A stretch of 64,000 nt of DNA from assembly GCA_003215295.1 (NCBI GenBank), contig QCKN01000002.1:78030-142029 (forward strand), given 5' to 3'. Below the pieces are notes generated by a model that worked only from the letters and a program-made list of their open reading frames with translations, did not search any database and was not told where the DNA came from. Source of the DNA: Prochlorococcus sp. AG-409-P03. GTDB lineage: Bacteria > Cyanobacteriota > Cyanobacteriia > PCC-6307 > Cyanobiaceae. Positions 31,515-41,962 of this stretch are shown here, in pieces. Positions within the stretch are counted from its first letter, which is position 1. Every line of letters begins with the position of its first letter. The position numbers were made by a program, and so were the translations under genes.

Positions 31515-32324
31515 TTGATTCACCCAAAGAAAAAAGCTACGGCACAAACAGCTCGTGTGACTTCCGCAGCGACCGACGGTGCTTGTAGTGGCAACCCTGG
31601 TCCGGGAGGCTGGGGCGTCCTTATACATTTTGAAGACGGCCGCACTGAAGAATTTGGTGGTTATGAAGCCAAAACTACTAACAATCGAATGGAGCTCCAA
31701 GCTGCATTAGAGCTTTTAAAACGATTAAGAAATTTACCTCGACATCCCAGTCTCTTGATAAAAACAGATAGTAAATATCTAATTCAAGGTTTTAATGAAT
31801 GGATAAATACATGGAAAAAAAAGGGATGGCGAACGGCCGCAGGGAAACCAGTTCTGAATAAAGACCTATGGCAAGAATTAGACAAGGCGAGGCTTACTGA
31901 TATACGACTGGAGTATGTAAAAGGACATAGTGGCGACCCTGATAATGATCGCGTCGACGAAATCGCCGTTAGCTTCTCCAAAGAGAACTTTATAAAACTG
32001 CACTCTGCTGAAGAGTTAACCTCGTCACCTCTTAGCAAAAGCAATTTTATAGAAGATAACTACAATGATCTCAAAGAACCATGCTCGCCAGAGTTAAATG
32101 CATTACTAACAAAGTTAGACGTTGCAAACCATCTAGCCAAAAAAGGTTATGGATTAACTTTGAATGAACTGTCAGAGCTAGTGAACGAACCAATTGCCAA
32201 GCTTGTAAGAAAAAGGAAATCTTGGCGTTGGCGCAATTGGACAGTTGAACCCATTGCAAACTCCCTATGGAAGTTAACTATTGCTGATGCAACTGAGGTG
32301 AAAGAAGAGGAAAATGAAGAATGA
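31515..32324 (+). CDS. rnhA: Ribonuclease HI with C-terminal extension
   Basis: [72 protein letters not shown] start. Confidence 0.93.
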   Translation: MIHPKKKATAQTARVTSAATDGACSGNPGPGGWGVLIHFEDGRTEEFGGYEAKTTNNRMELQAALELLKRLRNLPRHPSLLIKTDSKYLIQGFNEWINTWKKKGWRTAAGKPVLNKDLWQELDKARLTDIRLEYVKGHSGDPDNDRVDEIAVSFSKENFIKLHSAEELTSSPLSKSNFIEDNYNDLKEPCSPELNALLTKLDVANHLAKKGYGLTLNELSELVNEPIAKLVRKRKSWRWRNWTVEPIANSLWKLTIADATEVKEEENEE

Positions 32325-33520
32325 ATCAATCATCCAGAAATAAGCGAATCTCAACAGAATCGTTTTATAAAAACCTCTTTGGCCCATTACTTCAAAACGA
32401 TGAAGGGATAGATCCCGAACTCTTAACCCAGGCCGCAATAAATGCATTAGGCCATGCATCCAAACACAGGAATTGGCCTGGTATCTCTACACTACTAGCA
32501 ACTGTAAATCAAGATTTAAATCGTTCTGATAAGAGACTTGAGCAAAAGATCTTTGGATGTGACTTCAAAAATCCCGTCGGTTTAGCCGCCGGCTTTGACA
32601 AAAATGGCGTTGCAGCGGGTATATGGGATCACTTTGGATTTGGTTTCGCCGAAATAGGCACTGTGACTTGGCACGCACAACCAGGCAATCCTCGCCCAAG
32701 ACTATTCCGTCTCGCGGCTGAGAAGGCCGCACTAAATCGAATGGGCTTCAATAACAACGGTGCAGTAGTCATGCGGAAAACTCTTAAACAACAAAAGTTG
32801 CTTCAACCAGGACAACGACCTGTAGTTCTTGGAATAAATCTTGGGAAATCAAAAATCACTCCAATAGAACAAGCTCCTGATGACTACGCCTCATCAATCG
32901 AGATACTGGCTCCATTCGCCGACTATGCAGTCATAAACGTAAGCTCACCAAATACCCCTGGCTTAAGAGATCTTCAGTCATCCAAACAATTAAGACGACT
33001 TATCCAACGGCTCAGGCGTTTGCCGAGTTGCCCACCATTACTCGTCAAAATCGCACCGGATCTTGAGAATATTGAGCTTGACAAGTTAGCCAAGGTTGCC
33101 TACGAGGAAGGCTTAGCAGGCTTAATAGCGGTCAATACCAGCATCAATCGTCTTGGCTTAGAGCAACGAATTCTTTCTTCCAGCGGTCTTAACCTTTCAG
33201 AAGAAGCGGGAGGATTAAGTGGCGCACCTCTACGTCCACGTGCTGTAGAGGTGATACGTAGACTTCACCAAGCCACAGGTTCTAAGTTACCTATCATAGG
33301 AGTCGGTGGAATTGACTCACCAGAAGCTGCCTGGGAAAGAATTACTGCAGGTGCTTCTCTAATTCAAGTTTATACAGGCTGGATTTTCGAAGGGCCAATG
33401 TTGGTTCCACGTATCCTTGAAGCATTATTAACTCAACTAGAGAACCATGGTTTTAGTGATATATCTGAGGCAATTGGTAGTGAAGCTCCATGGACTACCA
33501 TCCACTCCTCCGATCACTAA
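32321..33520 (+). CDS. pyrD: Dihydroorotate dehydrogenase (quinone)
   Basis: [57 protein letters not shown] overlap with rnhA. Confidence 0.96.
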   Translation: MNQSSRNKRISTESFYKNLFGPLLQNDEGIDPELLTQAAINALGHASKHRNWPGISTLLATVNQDLNRSDKRLEQKIFGCDFKNPVGLAAGFDKNGVAAGIWDHFGFGFAEIGTVTWHAQPGNPRPRLFRLAAEKAALNRMGFNNNGAVVMRKTLKQQKLLQPGQRPVVLGINLGKSKITPIEQAPDDYASSIEILAPFADYAVINVSSPNTPGLRDLQSSKQLRRLIQRLRRLPSCPPLLVKIAPDLENIELDKLAKVAYEEGLAGLIAVNTSINRLGLEQRILSSSGLNLSEEAGGLSGAPLRPRAVEVIRRLHQATGSKLPIIGVGGIDSPEAAWERITAGASLIQVYTGWIFEGPMLVPRILEALLTQLENHGFSDISEAIGSEAPWTTIHSSDH

Positions 33521-33646
33521 AATCCAGACTAGTTATTAGGTTGAGTCATTTGTGATAAAGACAGTTATTGATTATGTCGTCATGATAGTAGACAATATTT
33601 ACATTCATCGCACAACACCTATAGCGAAGGTTCCTTATTATGTGTT

Positions 33647-34741
33647 GTGATTGCTAAAATGGGCTTAGATCTTCACAAGCATGGCGGGAATCTCACTGAA
33701 GAAGCTCGGCGGCTAGGTGTCAGTGAACATGCATTACTTGATGCCAGTGCATCCCTAGTTCCATTCCCTCCTCCTGCAGCACTGGAAGAGTGTCTAAAGG
33801 CGGCTCTTCAGGGAAGTGCTCTAAGAAGTTATCCAGACTGCAGCCATCAATCTCTTCGCGAAGCAATCAGTTCATTTCATGGAATACCTCCCTCCATGAT
33901 TCTTCCTGGCAACGGAGCCGCCGAACTATTCACATGGGCTGCTAGAGATGCAGCAACAGAAGGAGTCAGTGGCTTACCCAATCCAGGTTTTTCTGACTAT
34001 GCCCGCGCATTACGTTGCTGGGATGCTCCTTATATTGACCTCAATCTGCCATTGTCATGGAGTGCTACAACACCTCAACCATTTCCTCTATTACCCAAAA
34101 CTGATGTGCTCTGGATTACCAATCCTCACAACCCAACTGGTCAATTATGGAGTCATGACTCAATACACAAACTAATTAAAAAACATAGCCTTCTTATATG
34201 TGATGAAGCCTTCTTACCTTTAGCACCCAACGGCGAACAGCAATCTCTTCTACCCTTGATTACAAAGTACCCAAATCTTGTAGTAATAAGAAGTCTCACT
34301 AAACTTTTTGGTATCGCAGGCTTGAGGTTGGGTTATGCCGTCGGCAACGAACATCGTCTCAAAAAATGGCAAGAGTGGAGGGATCCTTGGCCACTCAATG
34401 GGCTTGCCATCATGGCAGGGGTAAGGCTAATGACAGATAAAAAACTACTGAGCAATTGGATCAATAGAGTCCATCAATGGGTCTCTGTTGAAGGTTCCTG
34501 GCTCTACAACAAATTAAATAGCATTCCAGGAATTACAGCTCACCCGTCAGCAGTGAATTTTATTTTATTTAAAAATACATCCTCAGTTTCAAGGTTACGT
34601 GAACGGCTTAGTGAGAAACATATCCTAATTAGAGACTGTGAATCCTTTAAGGCATTAGGTAAGCAATGGTTTCGAGTTAGCCTACAAGACAGAGTAGGGA
34701 ATCAACTTATTACGTCGGCTATTCAGGAAATAGTTAACTAA
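33647..34741 (+). CDS. cobC: CobC-like PLP-dependent aminotransferase/threonine-phosphate decarboxylase
   Basis: [58 protein letters not shown]. Confidence 0.82.
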   Translation: MIAKMGLDLHKHGGNLTEEARRLGVSEHALLDASASLVPFPPPAALEECLKAALQGSALRSYPDCSHQSLREAISSFHGIPPSMILPGNGAAELFTWAARDAATEGVSGLPNPGFSDYARALRCWDAPYIDLNLPLSWSATTPQPFPLLPKTDVLWITNPHNPTGQLWSHDSIHKLIKKHSLLICDEAFLPLAPNGEQQSLLPLITKYPNLVVIRSLTKLFGIAGLRLGYAVGNEHRLKKWQEWRDPWPLNGLAIMAGVRLMTDKKLLSNWINRVHQWVSVEGSWLYNKLNSIPGITAHPSAVNFILFKNTSSVSRLRERLSEKHILIRDCESFKALGKQWFRVSLQDRVGNQLITSAIQEIVN

Positions 34742-35822
34742 AAGACTCCAACAGTTTGACTACTTTAAGGTGTGAATCTTTGACTGAAATCTTTTCCATT
34801 CCATTCCTCATTTCAATCAAAGGATCAACACCTCCTAACTCATTTTTTGACAAGCGAGTCTTTAACAATCTAGCTAATACGTCTCTCAATATTGTGTGGT
34901 CAGAGTGATGTTGGTGCACAATCACTGCCCCTCCAAACTCAGCAGCAAAAGCAGCATTAAATTCTTGATGTTGATCTGTAGCTGATGGGTAGGGCACCAA
35001 GATCGCCGGGGTTCTACAAAGAGCCAACTCCGCCAAAGTGCCTGCACCAGCTCTGCTAATCGCAAGATCAGCATGCTGCAGTAAGCCTGGCATCTCATGC
35101 GAAAAAGATTTCTCTATAAAATTGTCATGTGTAAACTTCCCATTCTCATTGTCATTTGAGCCAGTCAAATGAATCACTCGACAACCATTCTTAACCAGAC
35201 TAGGAATGACTCCACGCACCATATGATTTAGGCCTACGGCTCCCTGACTACCGCCAAGAATCACTATCAGAGGGCCGTCTCCTGGTGGGATCCAATCTGG
35301 GGCTGGCTGCAAAGAAAGAAATGACTTTCGTAGAGGAGTTCCTGTGAGAAAAGTGGTTGCTCTTGGTAGACGTTTTTTGGCCACAGGCAAGCCTACTGCC
35401 ACCAAATCACACAGCCCCCCTAAAAGCCGGCTAACACGTCCTGGAATCGCATTTGATTCATGCAAAATAACTGGTACTCGACACAAAAAAGCACCGAGGA
35501 TCGCTGGCGCAGCTATATATCCCCCGGTAGTAAAGACAATTTGTACTCGCCTTTTCCGCATCACATTGCAAACTCTTCTGGTTGCATTCAACAATTGCAA
35601 AACCTGAAAAATTTTTCGAATTCCGCTCCCCTGTAAACCCTTTGCTTTAACACTTTCTAAAGGAAATTTTTCAGGTACAAGCTTGATCTCCAAACGATCT
35701 GAAACCCCTAACCAACAAACATCCCATGAAGCAGGCAAAGCCTCAGCAACAGCCAATGCAGGAAAAATATGACCACCAGTGCCACTAGCCGCAACCAAGA
35801 CTCGAGTCATCTGCACAAGCAA
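34734..35822 (-). CDS. murG: UDP-N-acetylglucosamine transferase MurG
   Basis: [70 protein letters not shown]. Confidence 0.95.
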   Translation of the reverse strand: MLVQMTRVLVAASGTGGHIFPALAVAEALPASWDVCWLGVSDRLEIKLVPEKFPLESVKAKGLQGSGIRKIFQVLQLLNATRRVCNVMRKRRVQIVFTTGGYIAAPAILGAFLCRVPVILHESNAIPGRVSRLLGGLCDLVAVGLPVAKKRLPRATTFLTGTPLRKSFLSLQPAPDWIPPGDGPLIVILGGSQGAVGLNHMVRGVIPSLVKNGCRVIHLTGSNDNENGKFTHDNFIEKSFSHEMPGLLQHADLAISRAGAGTLAELALCRTPAILVPYPSATDQHQEFNAAFAAEFGGAVIVHQHHSDHTILRDVLARLLKTRLSKNELGGVDPLIEMRNGMEKISVKDSHLKVVKLLESFS

Positions 35823-35868
35823 AATGATGTATGGCGCCTAAGTTAGAGGAAGAACCGGTAAGTCCAAG

Positions 35869-36624
35869 GTGTCCTTGTCATTAAGTTTCGCTCTAGCTTC
35901 AGCCCTTTTGTTTCTAATCTCATTCCCAAAAGCTGGGAAAGCAGACACTCCTAATTCTTTATTGCTAAGCCAGCGCCTCCAAGAAGTCTTAAATAGTCAA
36001 AAGATTTCAGACCTAGATGAATTCTTCTCGAAGCAAGACGCGAAAACAATAAAAATACGTTATCGGAGGCTATTACAACGCTTCCCAAATGCAAATTGGC
36101 TTATCCAACCCTCAGAAACACTTGAAAATGGTCGTCAATCTATCAAAGTTACAGTCCAAGGAAATCAAGCAGAAGGGGTACTTCTTCACTCTTTAGAAGC
36201 TAAGCAACATTTCACTTTTAATATTATAGATAAGAAGATATCCTCTCCAAAACTAGTTAGTGAATACGCAATCATTCAAACTAGCGAAAACCCACTTCAA
36301 ATAACCTTAGGCATCCCAGAGGTTGTACTTACAGGAACAAAATACGACTTTGACGTAATTTTAGAAAATCCACTTGGCGATTCAATAATTGCAGGAGGCT
36401 TAATTCCTATTACTCCAGAAGAAGCTTTGAAAAACGAATCGCCTGGGATGGAACTTATTCCAATGGGTGGAGGAGGTTTGTTCAAATCTGTCCAGGCTCC
36501 TTTATCCCCAGGGGTTCAAAATTGGGCAGCATTTCTCGCACATCCAAAAGGTCTAATCTCAATTAGCAAAATGGTTAGGGTCGTTTCGGAGAAGAAAGAA
36601 TTATCTCCGGGAAAGGCAAAATAA
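35869..36624 (+). CDS. Hypothetical secreted protein
   Basis: 251 aa, N-terminal signal-peptide-like LSLSFALASALLFLISFPKAGKA; non-ATG start. Confidence 0.65.
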   Translation: MSLSLSFALASALLFLISFPKAGKADTPNSLLLSQRLQEVLNSQKISDLDEFFSKQDAKTIKIRYRRLLQRFPNANWLIQPSETLENGRQSIKVTVQGNQAEGVLLHSLEAKQHFTFNIIDKKISSPKLVSEYAIIQTSENPLQITLGIPEVVLTGTKYDFDVILENPLGDSIIAGGLIPITPEEALKNESPGMELIPMGGGGLFKSVQAPLSPGVQNWAAFLAHPKGLISISKMVRVVSEKKELSPGKAK

Positions 36625-36725
36625 CAAGAATTGATTATTTTACATATAGAATAGTTTGTGGAAACTAGAGAGAAATAGACCTAACTTACCTACAATTAAA
36701 TATATCTTTTTCAGTCTCTAGATCC

Positions 36726-37943
36726 TCAATCCTGATCTACATCCTCATCTAATGCTGCAACACCTGGTAAAATCTTCCCCTCTAATAATTCGAGACTGGC
36801 TCCGCCGCCTGTAGAGATGTGAGACATCTTTTCAGCAAGTCCAGCCTGCTCAACAGCTGCAACGGAGTCCCCACCACCAATAATTGTGCAACAACCATTG
36901 CTACTTAACTGAGCAAGAGTAGTTGCTATCGAATTTGTCCCAGTAGCAAACTTTTCAAATTCGAAAACCCCCATCGGGCCATTCCAAATAACTGTTTTAC
37001 AATCAGCCAAATTCTCTTGAAAAAGCTTTACTGAATCAGGGCCAATGTCTAAACCCATCCACCCTTCCGGAATTGCATCAATCGCAGCGACCTGACTGCT
37101 TGCATCAGGAGAGAAACTATCAGCGAGCACAATATCAGTAGGCAAAAGCAACTGAACACCTTTGGAGTTCGCTTTAGCCTCAAGTTCCTTAGCAAGTTCT
37201 AACTTATCTTCTTCAACCATGCTGTTACCTACAGACAAGCCACGCGCTTTATAGAAAGTAAAGATCATGCCGCCACCAATAAATACTTTGTCGCACTTAT
37301 CTATCAATGCCTCAAGAACTCCTATTTTGCTACTGACCTTAGAACCTCCAACAATTGCAGCCAGCGGACGCTTAGGAGCATCAATCGCACCTTGAAGATA
37401 TTTAAGTTCTTTCTCCATCAAATACCCTGCCACGTTTGGAGTCAAAAACTTCGTGACACCTTCAGTAGATGCGTGTGCTCGATGAGCAGCTCCAAATGCA
37501 TCGTTCACGTATACCTCTGCAAGAGAAGCAAGCTTTTCTGCAAAGTCATCCTTATTACTCTCTTCTTCTGCAAAGAACCGAACATTTTCTAGTAAAACCA
37601 CTTCACCATTACGCATTGCGCTCACCTTGGTCTGAGCATCTTCACCAACACAACTCTCGGTCTTAACAACCCTTCTTCCTAGTAACTCACTTAACCGTTG
37701 TGCAACAGGAGTTAGACGCATGCCCTGGTTGACCTGACCTTTAGGCCTTCCAAAATGAGCTGAGAGAATTACACGTGCACCCTTTTCAATGAGGTCATTA
37801 ATAGTTGGAAGAGCAGCTCGTATGCGAGTGTCATCAGTTATGGATCCTTGATCATTGAGTGGGACGTTGAAATCAACACGCACTAAAACACGCTTACCGC
37901 ATAGGTTCTCTGCGCTGAGGCTAGACAGGGAGCGCTTCGCCAT
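36726..37943 (-). CDS. pgk: Phosphoglycerate kinase
   Basis: [57 protein letters not shown]. Confidence 0.98.
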   Translation of the reverse strand: MAKRSLSSLSAENLCGKRVLVRVDFNVPLNDQGSITDDTRIRAALPTINDLIEKGARVILSAHFGRPKGQVNQGMRLTPVAQRLSELLGRRVVKTESCVGEDAQTKVSAMRNGEVVLLENVRFFAEEESNKDDFAEKLASLAEVYVNDAFGAAHRAHASTEGVTKFLTPNVAGYLMEKELKYLQGAIDAPKRPLAAIVGGSKVSSKIGVLEALIDKCDKVFIGGGMIFTFYKARGLSVGNSMVEEDKLELAKELEAKANSKGVQLLLPTDIVLADSFSPDASSQVAAIDAIPEGWMGLDIGPDSVKLFQENLADCKTVIWNGPMGVFEFEKFATGTNSIATTLAQLSSNGCCTIIGGGDSVAAVEQAGLAEKMSHISTGGGASLELLEGKILPGVAALDEDVDQD

Positions 37944-38078
37944 GGTGGTGTGCCGTGCAATGTAAAAACGCTGAGAGACTAACCCTTAATTGGCAGTATT
38001 GGAATACTTTGATAGCAGACAGACAGAGCTTGCAAAGCTAGGGATCAGTCAGACCAAGCTCTAGAAAAGGGGTTCCAA

Positions 38079-38462
38079 ATGTTTGAGAAAGTTCTTTTCC
38101 CGCTTGAGCCACGGAAAGAAGCCGTCAAAACAGCAAGAGAAGCAATAGATCTTGCCAAAAACCACCACAGTCACTTGATCATTCTCTCGATTGTGCAATC
38201 TGAAAACCCAGAAATGGATAACATCGAATTACTATCCTCTCTAATTCAGAACACTCAAGAAACTTTGATTCAAGAAGGAGTTAGTTATGATGTATTAGAA
38301 AGAAAAGGGAACACTGCTTTTGTAATCTGTGATGTTGCAGATGAATTAAATGTAGATGTAATTGTGCTTGGTACAGAAGACTTAAATCTAGAAAAAGACT
38401 CTCAAAGCACAGCCGGGATTGTGATTCAACTTTCACCTTGTCCAGTACTGGTAGTGCCGTGA
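38079..38462 (+). CDS. Universal stress protein (UspA) family
   Basis: MFEKVLFPLEPRKEAVKTAREAIDLAKNHHSHLIILSIV ... VDVIVLGTED ... SPCPVLVVP. Confidence 0.75.
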   Translation: MFEKVLFPLEPRKEAVKTAREAIDLAKNHHSHLIILSIVQSENPEMDNIELLSSLIQNTQETLIQEGVSYDVLERKGNTAFVICDVADELNVDVIVLGTEDLNLEKDSQSTAGIVIQLSPCPVLVVP

Positions 38463-39334
38463 ATACTCCAACTATTCAATGGTATCCAGGCCACATAGCG
38501 AAAGCTTTAAAGCAATTGCAATCCAATCTGGACAAAGTGGATTTGATAATCGAAGTACGGGATGCACGGATACCTATGGCAACATCCCACCCCCACCTAG
38601 AACGGTGGATTCAAGGCAAGCAACATTTACTAGTAATCAACCGTAGAGACATGATTTCGTCCCAAGCCTTAAAGGCTTGGGACGATTATTTCCGGAAGAA
38701 AGGACATGTCCCATGGTGGTGTGATGCAAAAGCTGGCACTGGAGTCAAACAACTAAAAGCAGCTGCAATCAAGACAGGAACTGTTCTCAACCAACGCAGA
38801 CTTTCTAGGGGCATGAAAAAGCGACCAGTAAGGGCACTAACACTAGGGTTTCCCAACGTTGGAAAATCCGCATTAATCAACAGGTTAGTGCGTAAAAAAG
38901 TTGTTGATAGCTCTCGAAAAGCTGGAGTTACGCGTTCATTGAGATGGGTTCGTCTAGGGCACGAATTAGATCTCCTCGATGCCCCAGGCGTGCTACCTCC
39001 TCGTCTAGATGATCAACAAGCCGCTTTATGTCTTGCAATATGCGATGACATTGGCCAAGCAGCTTATGACCACGAATCAGTTGCAATTGCCTTTCTGAAA
39101 ATGCTCGATCAATTAAAAAACACTTCCGCAGCTGGAGTTTGTTCGAACTTATTAGAAAAACGTTATGGTCTACCGATTAAAAAGGGAAAAGCTGATATCC
39201 CTCCCTACCAAAAATGGTTAGGGGATATTTCACTTATGCACACTTCAGGAGACACAAAGCGAATGTCCCAAAGACTCCTGGATGACTTCAGACGAGCTTT
39301 ATTGGGGTTCATAGCCCTAGAGCTCCCGACATGA
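38459..39334 (+). CDS. rbgA: Ribosome biogenesis GTPase RbgA/YlqF
   Basis: IQWYPGHIAKALKQLQSNLDKVDLIIEVRDARIP; circularly permuted G motifs NRRD, GFPNVGKSALINRL, DAPGVLPP; probable GTG start at 38459. Confidence 0.93.
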   Translation: MNTPTIQWYPGHIAKALKQLQSNLDKVDLIIEVRDARIPMATSHPHLERWIQGKQHLLVINRRDMISSQALKAWDDYFRKKGHVPWWCDAKAGTGVKQLKAAAIKTGTVLNQRRLSRGMKKRPVRALTLGFPNVGKSALINRLVRKKVVDSSRKAGVTRSLRWVRLGHELDLLDAPGVLPPRLDDQQAALCLAICDDIGQAAYDHESVAIAFLKMLDQLKNTSAAGVCSNLLEKRYGLPIKKGKADIPPYQKWLGDISLMHTSGDTKRMSQRLLDDFRRALLGFIALELPT

Positions 39335-40293
39335 CAGAGCAACACACACAAACCTTTGGAGAAGGTAAAGGTGAATTACTCAAATTGCATTACTCAAAGC
39401 CATTACCAATGCGATTAGATCGTTGGCTGGTCACTCAAAGGAAGGAACAAAGTCGTGCGCGCATACAAAAATTGATCGATGCTGGTTTTGTTCGCGTTAA
39501 TGGAGTAAATGCAAGAGCAAAAACACCTCTTCGCAATGGAGATGGGATAGAAGTTTGGCTACCACCACCAGAACCGCTTGAATATTTACAGCCTGAAAAA
39601 ATGACATTAGATGTGCTCTTCGAAGACGAGCACATCATTGTGATCAATAAACCAGCTGGTTTAACAGTACACCCAGCTCCTGGGAATAAAAACGGAACCT
39701 TAGTAAATGGCTTATTACATCATTGCCCTAATTTACCCGGCATAAGCGGCAAACTGCGCCCTGGAATCGTACATCGACTAGACAAGGACACAACAGGATG
39801 CATTGTTATTGCAAAAAGCCAAGAGTCTCTAGTAAACCTTCAGGTACAAATCCAAAAGAGAATTGCTTCACGCAATTATCTTGGGGTAGTTCATGGTGTT
39901 CCAAACGGAGATCACGGAATAATTTCAGGGGCCATTGGACGTCATCCTGTAGATAGGAAAAAATATGCAGTAATTGCTGAAGGAGAAGGAAAGTATGCCC
40001 GTACTCATTGGAAACTCTTAGAGAGATTAGGCGATTATTCTCTACTGAGTTTCAAACTAGATACAGGTCGAACCCATCAGATTAGAGTCCATTGTGCACA
40101 CATTGGTCACCCAATCCTAGGAGATCAAATTTACAGTCGCTGTAGAAAACTTCCCATAGAGCTCTCAGGTCAAATCCTTCATGCGATTTCCTTGGGATTG
40201 AACCACCCAGTTACAAACGAAAAGATGATCTTTGAGGCACCCTTGCCAGTAATTTTCCAAAAACTTCTTATTAATTTAGGGAGTAAAGTTTAA
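39331..40293 (+). CDS. rluD: RluD/RluA family 23S rRNA pseudouridine synthase
   Basis: S4-like domain RLDRWLVTQRKEQSRARIQKLIDAGFVRVNG; RPGIVHRLDKDTTGCIVIAK. Confidence 0.93.
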   Translation: MTEQHTQTFGEGKGELLKLHYSKPLPMRLDRWLVTQRKEQSRARIQKLIDAGFVRVNGVNARAKTPLRNGDGIEVWLPPPEPLEYLQPEKMTLDVLFEDEHIIVINKPAGLTVHPAPGNKNGTLVNGLLHHCPNLPGISGKLRPGIVHRLDKDTTGCIVIAKSQESLVNLQVQIQKRIASRNYLGVVHGVPNGDHGIISGAIGRHPVDRKKYAVIAEGEGKYARTHWKLLERLGDYSLLSFKLDTGRTHQIRVHCAHIGHPILGDQIYSRCRKLPIELSGQILHAISLGLNHPVTNEKMIFEAPLPVIFQKLLINLGSKV

Positions 40294-40305
40294 AGATAAT
40301 TTAAA

Positions 40306-41919
40306 TCAAGGCAACTTAGGGCAAGTTTCAATCAATCTCCGAGCCAATGTAGTTTTTGGATTAGTCATTATTTGTTCCCCAGATCCAGCTTCAACTATAC
40401 GTCCTTTATCTAAGACAATAACTCTATGGCAAAAGCCACTTGCAAGGTAAAGATCATGAGTAATAAATAACATTGCCAGCCCAAAACGCTGTTGCAGAGA
40501 TCTTAATAGTGATAAAACATCTGATTGAATCTCTGCATCAAGCATGCTGACACTTTCATCACAAATAAGTACTTTGGGATCCAAAGCTAGGGCTCTGGCA
40601 ATTGCCACACGTTGTTGCTGACCTCCTGATAGCTGATTTGGAAAACGGTTTTTAAACACTTCAGGTGGAGTTAAGCCAACCTGTTCAAGTAAGCAACGCA
40701 CCTTTTCTTTCGCAGAAGATCGACCACACTTCCTATGAATTAGAAATGGATCCAATATTGCTTGTCCAACAGTCATTTTTGGGTTCAAGCAAGCATAGGG
40801 ATCCTGAAAAACCATTTGCAAACCTTGTCGCGCTCGTCTGAGAGAAGTGCCTTTTAAAGTAAGCATGTTCTTACCTTCCAAAATCACCTCACCTCCTCTA
40901 GTAGGAGTTAAGCCCAAAAGAGCCTTACACAAAGTTGTTTTTCCACAGCCAGAGGCGCCAACCACTCCTAAAGTTTCTCCCTTATTAATAGAAAAACTCA
41001 CTTCATCAACAATATTCAGAGTATTCATCTGCCACGGAAAGCCACTTTTAACATACGAACATCGCAAACGATTGACCTCCAAAACTAAATTTTGATCAGC
41101 CTCTCGTTGACCAAAACCCCCTTCTCTTGAACGAGCGGAACTAACAAGTCTATTTCCTATAAGAGATTGAGGATTAGTAAGGACTTCTCTACTAACTCCT
41201 TCCTCAACGATTTTTCCTTTATCAAGAATAGCTATACGTTCACACCACTTTGATGCTAGTGCCAGATCATGACTAATAAGTAATAACGTACTTCCAAGTT
41301 CATTACATAAATTGCTTAGTTGAGTCATTACTTGGTCAGCAACAGCTACATCAAGACTGGTGCTTGGTTCATCTGCAATCACTAAAGGAGGGTTTAAAGC
41401 TATAGCAAGCGCAATTGCCAATCTTTGGCGCATCCCCCCGCTGAATTCATGAGGGTAAGCTTGAAAACGCAAAGGACTAATCTCAACCATTTCAAGCAAT
41501 TCCTTAGCCCTCTTCCTTCGAAACAAAGAGCTTGTTTCGGGCCGATGAGCCTTGAGAGTATCTAACAAGTGCTCACCAACCGTCATTAATGGGTTTAGTC
41601 TTGTCATCGGATCCTGAAAAACAAGCCCAACAGCTTCTCCTCTGAACCTTCGCAACATCTTTTGATTCAGTCCTCTTGGATCTTTTCCGGTCAAAAGCAG
41701 ACCTCCTTCACAAAGACTGCCTATAGGTAGTAATTGCAAGATAACTCTTGCGACAGTACTCTTCCCACACCCAGAAGAGCCAATCAGCGCAAGTCGTTCT
41801 CCAGCTTCTAATCTTAAATTCAAGCCATCCAGAAGCCACGTGGAACTACTGGGATACCGCATCCGCAAGTCTTGAATATTCAGAACGGGATCGAAAGAAC
41901 TAACCATAGGAAGTAGCAC
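40306..41919 (-). CDS. Tandem-ATPase ABC transporter protein (DppD-DppF/YejF-like peptide importer)
   Basis: Two complete NBDs: GSSGCGKST, FSGGMRQRLAIALA, GASGCGKTT, LSGGQQQRVAIARALALDPKVLICDE. Confidence 0.9.
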   Translation of the reverse strand: MLLPMVSSFDPVLNIQDLRMRYPSSSTWLLDGLNLRLEAGERLALIGSSGCGKSTVARVILQLLPIGSLCEGGLLLTGKDPRGLNQKMLRRFRGEAVGLVFQDPMTRLNPLMTVGEHLLDTLKAHRPETSSLFRRKRAKELLEMVEISPLRFQAYPHEFSGGMRQRLAIALAIALNPPLVIADEPSTSLDVAVADQVMTQLSNLCNELGSTLLLISHDLALASKWCERIAILDKGKIVEEGVSREVLTNPQSLIGNRLVSSARSREGGFGQREADQNLVLEVNRLRCSYVKSGFPWQMNTLNIVDEVSFSINKGETLGVVGASGCGKTTLCKALLGLTPTRGGEVILEGKNMLTLKGTSLRRARQGLQMVFQDPYACLNPKMTVGQAILDPFLIHRKCGRSSAKEKVRCLLEQVGLTPPEVFKNRFPNQLSGGQQQRVAIARALALDPKVLICDESVSMLDAEIQSDVLSLLRSLQQRFGLAMLFITHDLYLASGFCHRVIVLDKGRIVEAGSGEQIMTNPKTTLARRLIETCPKLP

Positions 41920-41962
41920 GTGGTCTTGAGGCTGAATAACATGTGTAAATCGGCTGAGTGGA

